Shown in pieces: positions 43,959 through 52,954 of a stretch of 64,000 bases of DNA. Origin of the DNA: Arthrobacter sp. CAU 1506 (GTDB lineage: Bacteria; Actinomycetota; Actinomycetes; Actinomycetales; Micrococcaceae). Both the position numbers and the translations under genes were made by a program. The stretch lies in assembly GCF_005047635.1 (NCBI RefSeq), contig NZ_SUKC01000018.1, positions 1-64,000 of the forward strand. The letters run 5' to 3'. The notes beneath the pieces were generated by a model. It was not told where the DNA came from and did no database searches. It saw nothing but the letters and a program-made list of their open reading frames with translations. Position 1 is the first letter of the stretch, and each line of letters begins with the position of its first letter.

Positions 43959-44153
43959 TCACGGCGATGGTCGCTCTCCTGCCAAGCGAGCCACGCCGAT
44001 GCTTTGGCCATCGGGGAACCGGGCATAAAGCACAAACCTTCGTCCATCAGCATTGTCATTGGCCCAGTCAAGGGCTTCATAAACGTCACGCACATCGGTG
44101 AGCAGCCATTCGTCGCTTCCGTCAGCCACCACACGGCCGCTTCCGGCCCCCAA
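43959..44153 (-). CDS. possible small protein or gene remnant, about 64 aa
   Basis: The frame reads VVADGSDEWLLTDVRDVYEA, then LDWANDNADGRRFVLYARFP and DGQSIGVARLAG, which looks like genuine protein rather than chance. The start is unclear (TTG at 44153, no ribosome site), so it may be the end of a lost gene. No family was recognised. Confidence 0.4.
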   Translation of the reverse strand: MGAGSGRVVADGSDEWLLTDVRDVYEALDWANDNADGRRFVLYARFPDGQSIGVARLAGERPSP

Positions 44154-44677
44154 AAGTCAACCCGGTAATCAGGGTTCGTTTAGAGGGATGACTCAACCCG
44201 CGGATTGATTGGACTTGCGTCCACTGCTGCTGTCCTGTTCTCTCGATGGCGATCATGGAAGCGTACTTGCCCCCCAGCGGGGGATACCCCCTTGGACCCG
44301 CGCCAGCGGTACCGGTGGTGATAGTAAATTTTTTGCTGACAGGTTGGAAAGTCTTTCTTGAGACAACTCCCGCGCGGCTGCTGGGATGCAGGGCTATTGA
44401 TGCGGGGTTATTCGCCAAAGAGTCTAGATACAAACCGGACGGCCCCACCGAAGCTGCCGGCGAGGGTGCTCGGCAACGGTGCAACAGCCTGTTCACTTTT
44501 GCCGGGTGTCTTGGGGGGCCAAGGGTAGAGGCCAGCTGCCAACAACCGGGGGCAATCCTGCTGGGTATCCACCGCTGCTGCTGAGGGAGCTCCCCAACGG
44601 CTTCCGATTTTCCAGCCGTGGATAACCCGGATTGCCCCCAACCATCGACAGCTTAGAGTCACCTGGTTCTGCCAGAG
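44154..44677. other. about 520 bp with no gene
   Basis: I see no supportable coding sequence or strong repeat here. It separates the debris region from the conjugation cluster and lies downstream of the last conjugation gene. Confidence 0.4.
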
Positions 44678-45115
44678 CTACTTCTCCTGAACCCGCACGT
44701 CTGGGAACCAATCTTCCGGGGCTTTTTTTGGTTCCAGGTGTTGGGGTTCGCGGTGTTCTTTCATATCGCAGTTGTAGAACGGTCCTTGTGGGTCCAGGAG
44801 GACCCTCATGTGGTGGTCTGCATGGTCACGCCACCAGACACTCATGCCGGTGGCCGGATCGAGGCGCAGGTGCTCCCAGGATCGCCACATCGCCGCAACA
44901 CGTGAGACTGCTTCGGGGTGGAAGTACCACTCGATGCACCATTTCGCTGATTTCCCGGTGACGCTGCGGACATAGGTGGGCAGCAGCTGTTCATGCAGGA
45001 ATTCTTCGGCCGAACCGTAGACAAGCTCCGCTGTCTCCCCGGCCTTTCCGTCCCCGCTCTGGCTGGCAGCGGGGGCGGGGGCGTCGGTATCGAATAATCC
45101 GAAATCATCTTCCAC
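44678..45115 (-). CDS. DUF4913 family protein
   Basis: 145 residues. The C-terminal two thirds (YVRSVTGKSAKWCIEWYFHP, then EAVSRVAAMWRSWEHLRLDP, then WWRDHADHHMRVLLDP and GPFYNC) match the DUF4913 pattern found in actinobacterial plasmids and integrative elements next to transfer genes. Its biochemical role is unknown. It starts 15 bp after the coupling-protein gene and is the last gene of the cluster. Confidence 0.82.
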   Translation of the reverse strand: MEDDFGLFDTDAPAPAASQSGDGKAGETAELVYGSAEEFLHEQLLPTYVRSVTGKSAKWCIEWYFHPEAVSRVAAMWRSWEHLRLDPATGMSVWWRDHADHHMRVLLDPQGPFYNCDMKEHREPQHLEPKKAPEDWFPDVRVQEK

Positions 45116-45130
45116 GAGGGAGGCGCTTCC

Positions 45131-46900
45131 TTACTTCGTGACCCAGGGATTAGCGTCCGGCACGGCCGGGACCGGGACTGGCTCAACTTCGGGCTGCCGG
45201 CTGTACTTCCGGACGGACGCTTCCACGGCTTCCTTGTGCGGGCCCGTGTACCAGGGCAGGGTGCGCACCAGCGTTGCCGGCGCCCCCGAAGCGAGGACCA
45301 CCGCCCGGCCGCGGTCGAGCTCAGCGAGATTGGAGACATCGAAAATGCGTTCCTTGCCCTCCTGGCGGGAGCGGCTGGACCCGGACTTGCCGGAAGAGAC
45401 AGAGACATTGATGTAGCTGTAGTCCCCGACCAAATCCGAGAGCGCCCGGAGGAATCCCTCTTCAGCCACGCCGCCGCCGTAAACCTTCACGTTCGCGGCG
45501 GACCAGATCTTGCGCATGTTCGCCTCGCCCCAAAGTTCGACGCCCTGGGACCAAGATTGCAGGATGCCCATCACGATCAGGCCCTTGGAACCGTAGTGGC
45601 TGAACTGGTCAGGCAGCCCGGCCCAGCGGACCACGTTCGCCAGCTCATCGAGGGCGAACAGTGCAGGCTTGGGCAGTCGGCCGCCGCTGCGCTCGGCGCG
45701 TTCTTCCATCGCCTCGGCAATGGCCACCGTCAAGGCGGTGGTGAGCGGGGCCGCCGAGCCGGCCCCTTCCTTGGAGAGGATGTAAATCGTCTCCTGTGAG
45801 GCAGCAAACGCGTGCGGATTGAACCGGCGGCGCCTATCCGCGGCCACGCCCGCGCCGCGGGTCGGGGCTACCCACCGCAGCGTGTTCCTGCTCTTGAGGC
45901 ACTGAATCATTTTCTCGGCCGTGCCGAAGATACCGTCCCTTTGTTTGTCTGCCAGTTCCAGCGTCGACTCCAGACCTTTGTACTGCAGCTCGTAATCGTG
46001 CTGTTTGAGGATGTTGATGGGTTCGCGGTTTACCTGCTCCGTCACCCACAGGTAGACCTGGGTGATGGCCAGCCCGCCCAGCGCTGCCGCGAGGAAGTAC
46101 GAGGAAAGAATGTCTTCGGCTTTGGGATCGAAGTAGGCATCCGGCTTGGACCCCGGGACCCGCGAACCGACCGAGAAGTGCTGGGTGAGCTTGTAGGCCT
46201 TCTCTTCGTCCGTGACGTAGGAGAGCGGGTTCCACCACCAGTGAGGTTCCTCCTGGGCGATTTTCTGCGGATCGAACACCCACACCGGAGCCGTGGCCTC
46301 GCGGACGCCACGGGTGCCGTCCACGACGTCGCGCTTATTGGACGTGGAGACCACGGCGCCGGGTGCGTTCAGGATGGCGGGCATCACCCGGGAGGTCGAC
46401 TTACCTGTTCGGGGTCCCCAGATGTCGAGGCTGAGGTCTTCCCAGGACTGGACGAATTTCCGGCCGGTGGAAACGACCTTGCCGACGACGATGCCGGGGT
46501 TGTCTTTGATGCCCAGCCGTTCGGCCTTGGCCTGCGCTCCCTTTTCGGAGAACGCGGCCAGCGACTTCCCCCGGCCCAGGTAGCGGGCGGCCTTGTCGAC
46601 CCGGGCACGCTTGGACGCACCCTGCCGCCACGCCACCAGCACGACGACGGCCAGCGCCAGAACTAACCCCACCAGCACGCAGACGACGACGGTGGACTGG
46701 ACGGGCCAGGGCACCTTGCCCTTAATGAGCCCAACGATCAGGTCAACCGGGTGGGCCGGCGGTGCCTCGATGCCGGCCATCCAGGATCCGATTTGCGCGG
46801 CGGCGTACGTGCCGCCACCGAAGACGACGATAAAGCCGATGGCCAGCCACACGAGGATGGCGTCCCCGAGGCCCATGCCTTTGCGGTTCGGTGCGCTCAC
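45131..46900 (-). CDS. type IV coupling protein (VirD4/TraG-like ATPase)
   Basis: 589 residues. Two N-terminal membrane helices (about 12-40 and 70-90) are followed by a cytoplasmic motor domain with Walker A GPRTGKST (about 165) and Walker B ALFALDELANV. It brings the DNA-relaxase complex to the secretion channel. The GTG start overlaps the upstream stop (GTGA). A fragment of a related gene lies at 35975-36322. The layout is that of actinobacterial conjugative plasmids. Confidence 0.9.
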   Translation of the reverse strand: MSAPNRKGMGLGDAILVWLAIGFIVVFGGGTYAAAQIGSWMAGIEAPPAHPVDLIVGLIKGKVPWPVQSTVVVCVLVGLVLALAVVVLVAWRQGASKRARVDKAARYLGRGKSLAAFSEKGAQAKAERLGIKDNPGIVVGKVVSTGRKFVQSWEDLSLDIWGPRTGKSTSRVMPAILNAPGAVVSTSNKRDVVDGTRGVREATAPVWVFDPQKIAQEEPHWWWNPLSYVTDEEKAYKLTQHFSVGSRVPGSKPDAYFDPKAEDILSSYFLAAALGGLAITQVYLWVTEQVNREPINILKQHDYELQYKGLESTLELADKQRDGIFGTAEKMIQCLKSRNTLRWVAPTRGAGVAADRRRRFNPHAFAASQETIYILSKEGAGSAAPLTTALTVAIAEAMEERAERSGGRLPKPALFALDELANVVRWAGLPDQFSHYGSKGLIVMGILQSWSQGVELWGEANMRKIWSAANVKVYGGGVAEEGFLRALSDLVGDYSYINVSVSSGKSGSSRSRQEGKERIFDVSNLAELDRGRAVVLASGAPATLVRTLPWYTGPHKEAVEASVRKYSRQPEVEPVPVPAVPDANPWVTK

Positions 46901-48495
46901 AGTGAGCCTCCTTCAGTCGGCAGGACGGGTGCGGTCGGGTCCATGATCGGTTCCGGGGAGCCGTGCCATTTCCCGTCGGTGTCGTTGACCCCATCCGGGC
47001 CGTGCTCCACCGAGGTCAGCCCCACCTGGACCGGGATACCCGGGCGGCCGCCGACCTTGATGAGAAACTTCCCACGCCCTGGCGGCTCGACGTCCACACC
47101 GCGGGAGTCCCACGCGGGCGGATCCTGCCAGGAAATGAGCTTTTGCTGCTCCTGCCGGGACAGAGGTATCGCGGAGGTCAGCAGAGGCATCTCTGAGGCG
47201 GGCAGGCCGCCGCAGATGACCATGCCGGAGCGTTCGACGAAGCCGCGGGCTTTCATCCGGTCCTCCTCGGCCGGCAGGGCCAGCAGGTCGGACATGGTGT
47301 GGGAGATCATGATCTGTCCGACGCCGACGGAGCGGTTGAGCCTGGTGAGGGCGTCGACCCGGTCAACCATGCCTTTCCCGGCGCGCAGGGCCCGCCACAG
47401 CTCATCCAGAACCACGAAGTAGTTCCGGCGTGGTTCCAGGCCCGCGTCGGCGAGGGCGTTGGCGACGTTCACGGTTCCGAATCCGTAAGACCAGCAGGCC
47501 AGCAGCACGGCGGCCTGCAGATCGGTTTCGGTTTCGTCGATGCTGGAGACATCGAAGACCACGGCGCGGTCCCGCTTCATCGGGTTAGTTGTCTGACGGG
47601 AGAAGATTTCGCCGAGCTTTCCTCCCCCGGTCAGGCCCAGCAGCGTTGCTTCCAGCGCCCGGGTTTCCTGCAGGTAGATGTTCATGTCGCCGCGGTCCAG
47701 TGCGACCTGCCGCAGTTCGTCGGGGGCGGAGACGATGACATCGAGCAGGTCTTTCAGGACCGGAATGCCGTCGAAGCGTTCATCGAGGACCCGCAGTGCC
47801 CGGTCCAGGATCGTTTGTTCCTGATCGGTGGGCGGGTTGTTCCGGCTGATGGTGATGAGGGAGACGACCATGGTCAGGCGTCGGCCGTGGGCGTCGGCCC
47901 GGACCCGGGTGGCGGCTTCGTGGTGGCCGTGTGCCTCGAGCAGCTGGGCCGCTTCGACGGCCTGGCCGGGGTCGAGGATGTTAAGGTAGCCGACGCCGCG
48001 GCCGAGCTTGATGACCTGCCCGCCCAAGGCCTTCACGGCTTTGACGTGCTCGCCTTTGAGGTCGCCCAAGATTAGCGGGTGCACGCCTTGGGCGGAGAGG
48101 CCGATGAACATCCGGCGCACCACCGTGGATTTTCCGAGGCCGGGTTTGCCGAGGATGAAGGCCGAGGGGTTGGAAATCAGCCGTGCGCGCTGGAACCAGC
48201 TGATCGGGTCACAGCACACCGTTGCCTGGGTTTCCTCGTGGCGGCCCAGCGGCACCCCAATCATGGGAGAGGATGCACCCGAAGAGAACGGCCACAGCCC
48301 GCAGACCTGAACCGTGGTTCCCCGGTACTCCCGCACGGACGGCAGGAGTTGGGCCATGCCGCCGCCCCGTCCGGTCCAGCCCCGCGAGCCAGGGCCAGCT
48401 TCCCGTGCAGGGCGCTTCAGCGTCTCGTCCGCCGGTGCTTTTGCTGTCTTTACTGTCTTTGACTTCTTTGCTGTCAAAAGCTTCAGGCGGGCCAT
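46897..48495 (-). CDS. VirB4-like conjugation ATPase
   Basis: 532 residues. A Walker A motif FILGKPGLGKSTVVRRMF lies at about 125-140, Walker B NYFVVLDELWRALRAG and a following QIMISHTMSDL are typical of VirB4/TraC ATPases. It lacks the long N-terminal domain of proteobacterial VirB4 (about 800 residues); in actinobacterial systems that part is replaced by the SCO6880-like protein encoded next door. Its ATG overlaps that gene's stop by one base. Confidence 0.87.
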   Translation of the reverse strand: MARLKLLTAKKSKTVKTAKAPADETLKRPAREAGPGSRGWTGRGGGMAQLLPSVREYRGTTVQVCGLWPFSSGASSPMIGVPLGRHEETQATVCCDPISWFQRARLISNPSAFILGKPGLGKSTVVRRMFIGLSAQGVHPLILGDLKGEHVKAVKALGGQVIKLGRGVGYLNILDPGQAVEAAQLLEAHGHHEAATRVRADAHGRRLTMVVSLITISRNNPPTDQEQTILDRALRVLDERFDGIPVLKDLLDVIVSAPDELRQVALDRGDMNIYLQETRALEATLLGLTGGGKLGEIFSRQTTNPMKRDRAVVFDVSSIDETETDLQAAVLLACWSYGFGTVNVANALADAGLEPRRNYFVVLDELWRALRAGKGMVDRVDALTRLNRSVGVGQIMISHTMSDLLALPAEEDRMKARGFVERSGMVICGGLPASEMPLLTSAIPLSRQEQQKLISWQDPPAWDSRGVDVEPPGRGKFLIKVGGRPGIPVQVGLTSVEHGPDGVNDTDGKWHGSPEPIMDPTAPVLPTEGGSL

Positions 48496-50003
48496 TAGAG
48501 GGCGTCCTTAATCTCGGACGGCACCATGCTGTGCTTGGGCAGCACCAGCCCCAAGGGCAAGGACGCCGCGAACGCGGTGTCCTGGGAGCCGTAAGCGCGG
48601 CGCAGCAGCACGCGTGCGGTACCGGAAGTCTGCTCAATGGCAGCAACGGCGTCCGGCAGGCGTTCCTTGTCGGTGACGGTAGCGGTGACGACCATGCCGA
48701 AGTTCACCAGACCGGCGCCCTGGGCTTCTTCCTGGGCGGTCTGCACAGCAGAGCGGGCATCCACCAGCGCCCGTGCTGTCGGCCGGGTGCCCGAGGTGAT
48801 GCGGACGTTGGCGTTGTTCTGGTCCCGCTCAACTACCGCTGCGGCACGGGCGGAGTCCATCGGACGGTAAAGCAGGGAGATGCGCTTGCGGTCAATGTCC
48901 CCGTGCGGGGCCAGAAGCCGGGAGAGGACGGAGGAGTTCACGGACCCGCGGGGAGCACCGGTCATGGTCCAGGAGGCAGAGAACGCGGAGTCGTGGCGGT
49001 AGTCGTCCCAACTGGCCTGCGTCGCGGTCGGGCCGACCTCGCCCCAGGTCAGCGACACCGGGGTGCCGGCCGCGTGGGCCTCATCAATGAGTAGCGCTGC
49101 GGGCGGGTCATAGGCGATCCGGACGACCTCGCAAAGTTCCTGCGCGGACATGGGCCGGGCGATCCCGGCCCCGGTGGACTGCAGCCGGGCCGACAGTCCC
49201 GGGATCCGCGAGGCCAGGTCGCGGGCGACATCCTCCGGGGTGCGCTTCTTCGAGCCCGCGCGCAGGGAGGCGTTGAAGGTCAGGGACACCCAGGCGCGGA
49301 CCGTGGCTGATCCTTCCGGGTAGGTTTCGACGACCTCATGGAGCATGTCCTTGGCGAACTGAGGGGCGTCCGGGTCGATATTCAACGTGACCTCATTCCG
49401 CAGCCGGTAGCCGGAGTCCGGGGCGGTCTCCACGGTGACGGCGGCCGCGTCCAGGCCGGCCTCGTCGGCCAGACCGGCGAGCCAGCCGCCCCAGTTAGCG
49501 ACCCAGGCATCAACCTGCTCCGGGTCCACCAGCGATGCCCCGTCGGGTTCGGTGGAGAAGACCACGGTGAAGTGGCTGGTGGCCGGGACGTGCAGCATGG
49601 CGAAGGTGCGCTTGTAGGAGTCGGTGAACTCGTAAAGAGTGGACTTCGCAGCCAGCCCTGGGAGCTGGTACATGCCCCACTCGGTCACGCCCAGCGGACC
49701 GGAACGGTACAGATTCGTTCCAGAGGACTTGGAAAGACGAAAGCTCATCCGGGTGCCGAAGCGGTCGATAACGGACTGACCGTGCTTGTCCTTGACCGTC
49801 AGCAACAAGGCAGCGGTCCCGGCCGCGGCCAGAACTCCCAGGCCAACGAGAAGGCCCCAGATCGCGAAGCTGACGATGCCCAGCAGGAGGCCGACCATGA
49901 CAATCGCTGTGCCAATAGTGCCCAGGTTCGCCAGACCTGCTGAGCGCGGAACGCGCCAGTTGCCGTAGGACGGTTCCTTGTATTCGGTGTTAATTGCTGC
50001 CAC
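48495..50003 (-). CDS. SCO6880-like conjugation protein (PrgI/VirB3-VirB4 N-terminal type)
   Basis: 502 residues. Two membrane helices (about 25-45 and 48-68) are followed by a cytoplasmic domain with YRSGPLGVTEWGMYQLPG. SCO6880 family proteins occupy the place of VirB3 plus the N-terminal half of VirB4 in actinobacterial secretion clusters. It overlaps the VirB6-like gene by 14 bp and the ATPase gene by one base, so the channel core is co-translated. Confidence 0.85.
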   Translation of the reverse strand: MAAINTEYKEPSYGNWRVPRSAGLANLGTIGTAIVMVGLLLGIVSFAIWGLLVGLGVLAAAGTAALLLTVKDKHGQSVIDRFGTRMSFRLSKSSGTNLYRSGPLGVTEWGMYQLPGLAAKSTLYEFTDSYKRTFAMLHVPATSHFTVVFSTEPDGASLVDPEQVDAWVANWGGWLAGLADEAGLDAAAVTVETAPDSGYRLRNEVTLNIDPDAPQFAKDMLHEVVETYPEGSATVRAWVSLTFNASLRAGSKKRTPEDVARDLASRIPGLSARLQSTGAGIARPMSAQELCEVVRIAYDPPAALLIDEAHAAGTPVSLTWGEVGPTATQASWDDYRHDSAFSASWTMTGAPRGSVNSSVLSRLLAPHGDIDRKRISLLYRPMDSARAAAVVERDQNNANVRITSGTRPTARALVDARSAVQTAQEEAQGAGLVNFGMVVTATVTDKERLPDAVAAIEQTSGTARVLLRRAYGSQDTAFAASLPLGLVLPKHSMVPSEIKDAL

Positions 50004-51258
50004 TGGGGCCCTCCCCGGTTGAATCCTGCGCGGTCGTCTTGAGTGCCTCTGACGTCCTGGACGCCACCTGTACGCCGGTGGCTACGGCCATGGCGGCCGG
50101 GCCCGTCGCCGTGGCTCCCGTCGCGGCCCCAGTACCTCCGGCCGGTGCTGCTGGTCCCGCTTTGCCTGCGGTGCCGGCGGCTCCCCGCGGACTCGAAGAG
50201 CCAGGCGTTGGTTGCCCTCCCCCACCGCGGGGGCCTGAAGGTCCGGAACTGCCCTTGGGAGAGTTGCCTGTGTTCGTGTTGGTTGTGTTGCTGGTGCTGG
50301 CTGGGGTGGGCGCTGCATTGCCGCGTCCGCTGCCAACTCGGCCCATTGACACAGCCCCGGTGGCAAGGGCACCTACGGCGGCTCCTGCCGCTGCCCCACT
50401 GCCAGCGGCAACGGCTCCGACCATGGGGGTGACGAACCGCATCAGGGCTGGAAGCGCGAACAATGCCACGATCATCAACGTGAACCCGCTGATGGAACCC
50501 ACCAGAGCGTCACGGCCGCTGGTGTTGCCCATCAGTAGAAACGCGACCGAGTACACGATGGCGGCAGCCGGCTTATAGAGAATGAAGGCGATGGTCCAGC
50601 CGACGGCCTTTTGGAACCATTGCCTGCCCATTTCCGTGTTCGTGAATGCGGCGGTGGTGGGCAGGATGCCAGCAAGGATCACCAGCATGCCGCTGCGGAC
50701 AACCATCAGCACTATCTGAACCAAAGATGCGAGCAATCCAACCAGGCCCAGAACGATCAGAATGAACTGGGCGATACCGCTCTGACCGGTCATAACCAGG
50801 CCATTCATTGCCTCGGCAAAACCCTTACCGTCCGTGGACCGCTGGATGATCGCGGCCGCGAAGGTGTCGGCTGCGATCACCAATATGGCGATGACTCCCA
50901 GACCTAGTCCTGAAACCAGGGTGAGTGTGAGAAGTGACCGGAGTAAATCCTTTAGGGGCGCGCCGCGCTGTTCCCAGACCATCCGGATGCCGCCAATAAT
51001 CACCGCAAGGACGGCCAGAGTCAGAGTCCAGGGCATCAGCTCACTGTTCACGGCGGATACCACGGGACTCGCTGCTGACCCGTCCTCACTGGTCAGGTTC
51101 ACGGTCGGCATGGAAACCCAGAACGTGGATAACGTCGTCACCATCTGGCTCATGCCTTCAGTGATGGCCTTGCCCAGGTTGGTTATAGCGTCGTCCACGG
51201 CTCCTGATACCACGTTGCCGGCAACACACGTGATGTCACCCAGTTTGCAGTCAGCCAT
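49990..51258 (-). CDS. VirB6/TrbL-like polytopic channel protein
   Basis: 422 residues. About six to seven hydrophobic helices occupy residues 65-310. A long low-complexity tail rich in Gly, Ala, Pro and Thr (about 310-422) ends in GEGPSGSN. Hydrophobic pattern and neighbours mark it as the VirB6/TrbL-type inner membrane channel subunit. It lies 3 bp after the VirB8-like gene stop. The tail is likely exposed and flexible. Confidence 0.82.
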   Translation of the reverse strand: MADCKLGDITCVAGNVVSGAVDDAITNLGKAITEGMSQMVTTLSTFWVSMPTVNLTSEDGSAASPVVSAVNSELMPWTLTLAVLAVIIGGIRMVWEQRGAPLKDLLRSLLTLTLVSGLGLGVIAILVIAADTFAAAIIQRSTDGKGFAEAMNGLVMTGQSGIAQFILIVLGLVGLLASLVQIVLMVVRSGMLVILAGILPTTAAFTNTEMGRQWFQKAVGWTIAFILYKPAAAIVYSVAFLLMGNTSGRDALVGSISGFTLMIVALFALPALMRFVTPMVGAVAAGSGAAAGAAVGALATGAVSMGRVGSGRGNAAPTPASTSNTTNTNTGNSPKGSSGPSGPRGGGGQPTPGSSSPRGAAGTAGKAGPAAPAGGTGAATGATATGPAAMAVATGVQVASRTSEALKTTAQDSTGEGPSGSN

Positions 51259-51261
51259 CGC

Positions 51262-52008
51262 TTACACCCCAGACCAGGCAATGAAGCCGCTCAGATCGGT
51301 GAGCTGGGCGGTGCCAGTGAATATCTGGCCATCATCTGAGGCTTTAACCTTCCAGTCTCCGTCCACCCACCGCAGCGAGAGGACGCTGTGCGCCAAGGCA
51401 CCGTTTTGGAGCTGAAAGGCCAGATCAACATCGGCCTCAGTGGGGCTGTAGGACTTCAGGATGAAGCCCCTGATTTGTGCGCTTTGACTGGATTCGGTCG
51501 ATGAACTTCGTGTTGTCGCAGCCTTGATGGCCGCGTCCCTGCCAGCGCCCGGTACCAGTAGCCGCTCCGCGAGCTTGACCTCGTCCTGAGCGGAGGAACC
51601 GAGAGCGACGGCGTTCGCCGCAGAATAGAGTGCTCCAGTCGGTGAGTGTGCAAAGCATGAACGGAAGCCGCTGGTGTCGGTCAAACCTGGGCCGGAAGTC
51701 GTGGGCTCAGTCGGTGCAGCCATGCGGCCGACCAGTTCCCACTTGGATTGGGGAGCCGCTCCTAGGGCTGTGTCAGATGAAGAAGGCAGCCCACAGATGC
51801 TTTTGTCTGCACGGGCGGGATTGGGACTTGCTGCAGCTGAGGCGGATTCCGCTGTGTCCGGTATGGGGCGGGCATCGCTCTGCCCCTTGGGGAGAAGGAA
51901 GATGACGATCCCTGCCGCAACCAGCGCAACCACCAGCACTGCGGCGATGATGAATCCGGGTTTGGTGAACGGATTGCTTTCGGTGGTGCTCTCTGTTGAC
52001 TGGCTCAT
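51262..52008 (-). CDS. membrane-anchored conjugation protein, possibly VirB8-like
   Basis: 248 residues. One helix (FIIAAVLVVALVAAGIVIFL, about residues 18-37) is followed by a Ser/Ala-rich linker and an extracytoplasmic domain ending ALAHSVLSLRWVDGDWKVKA, which resembles the NTF2-like fold of VirB8/TcpC. No strong sequence motif is available. The assignment comes from topology and position between VirB6-like and pilin-like genes. Confidence 0.65.
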   Translation of the reverse strand: MSQSTESTTESNPFTKPGFIIAAVLVVALVAAGIVIFLLPKGQSDARPIPDTAESASAAASPNPARADKSICGLPSSSDTALGAAPQSKWELVGRMAAPTEPTTSGPGLTDTSGFRSCFAHSPTGALYSAANAVALGSSAQDEVKLAERLLVPGAGRDAAIKAATTRSSSTESSQSAQIRGFILKSYSPTEADVDLAFQLQNGALAHSVLSLRWVDGDWKVKASDDGQIFTGTAQLTDLSGFIAWSGV

Positions 52009-52035
52009 ACGGAACCTCCCGTTGATGGTGCTGGC

Positions 52036-52305
52036 TTAGACGAAGGCGCGGACGATGCCCGCGGCTCCGGTGATGATGATGCAGCCCATGAGGACCGAGC
52101 CGAGCTTGCCGATCGCCTGTGCGCCTTCACCGCGCTGGAGTTGGATGACCATGCCGATGCCGACGATGATGACGCCCAGGACGCCGAGGACCAGGCCGAT
52201 ACCGGAGGCCCAGTTCAGGATGGTCAACAGGCCGCCGGCCTGCGCGGGGACGACGGGGGTGGGGTTGGGAATGACGCTGGTTGAGAGTGCAGTGAACGTG
52301 TTCAT
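52036..52305 (-). CDS. small two-helix membrane protein, pilin/VirB2-like
   Basis: 89 residues from the ATG at 52305, with AAAGGT upstream; the longer frame has a non-protein-like start and overlaps the DUF6668 gene. Two hydrophobic segments (WASGIGLVLGVLGVIIVGIG and LGSVLMGCIIITGAAGIVRA) with a short charged loop between them fit VirB2/TrbC-like proteins. It would form a minor surface pilus or line the channel. Confidence 0.75.
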   Translation of the reverse strand: MNTFTALSTSVIPNPTPVVPAQAGGLLTILNWASGIGLVLGVLGVIIVGIGMVIQLQRGEGAQAIGKLGSVLMGCIIITGAAGIVRAFV

Positions 52306-52316
52306 GGTGAGACCTT

Positions 52317-52916
52317 TCAGTTGTTGGTTGCCGTGGCCAGGGCGGCCACGTCGGTAATGAAGCGCTGGTATTCGCGGACGGCCGGCAGCGCTGTGGTGTC
52401 CGTGTGCCGCCAGGCGTCCACCCAGGGCAGAGCCCAGAATCGTGGCGCCCCGCCGCCTACGAGGGCGGTGAAGTCCCGAAGCGCTTTGGGTGTCTTTCCC
52501 GGGGCGTCTGCCAGGACGGCGAGGCCGAGCAGGTCGACCTGCGGGGCAGCACCTGACGCCCATTGGGTGAGTGCGTTCCTGGCAGTTGTCAGGCCGCGCA
52601 TGTCTGCGCGGCAGACCAGCAGCACCTGCGGACTGCCGCCGCCGGGGAGGACAGGCCAGCAATGATCCGTGGAACGGGCAGATTCGATGAGGTCAGCGAT
52701 CCGGCTTTCACCCGCTCCCCCATGGGTACCAACAACCCAGAGGTGGGCTGTGCCGGCCATGCTGCGGGACGCCAACCGGTCTGCCGCGTCTGGCTCGACT
52801 ATGCCCCGCAGCGGTCTGCTGATGACCGCCGCCGGGGGGACAGCCGCAGCCGGGGTTTCCTCAGCCGGATCGTCCGCCGTGGGGCGGGTGACCCAGGGGT
52901 TCAGGGTCTGTTGCAT
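52317..52916 (-). CDS. DUF6668 family protein of the conjugation cluster
   Basis: 199 residues from the ATG at 52916, with GAGGAGGA upstream. HLWVVGTHGGAGESRIADLI looks like a relic P-loop region. QVLLVCRADMRGLTTARNAL, VDLLGLAVLADAPGKTPKAL and FWALPWVDAWR match the DUF6668 pattern. It resembles a degenerate ParA/MinD-type protein and follows a ParA-like gene in the same operon. Role unknown. Confidence 0.78.
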   Translation of the reverse strand: MQQTLNPWVTRPTADDPAEETPAAAVPPAAVISRPLRGIVEPDAADRLASRSMAGTAHLWVVGTHGGAGESRIADLIESARSTDHCWPVLPGGGSPQVLLVCRADMRGLTTARNALTQWASGAAPQVDLLGLAVLADAPGKTPKALRDFTALVGGGAPRFWALPWVDAWRHTDTTALPAVREYQRFITDVAALATATNN

Positions 52917-52954
52917 GGTCCTCCTCTCAACTCTCATGTTTCGTAGGGATCGTT

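Noticed and set aside
45812-46666. Plus-strand frame of 284 codons opposite the coupling protein gene
   Set aside because: High-GC antisense frame; the minus strand has clear Walker motifs.
52306-52662. Upstream extension of the small pilin-like gene
   Set aside because: It overlaps the DUF6668 gene in another frame and has no protein-like pattern; the ATG at 52305 has a ribosome site.
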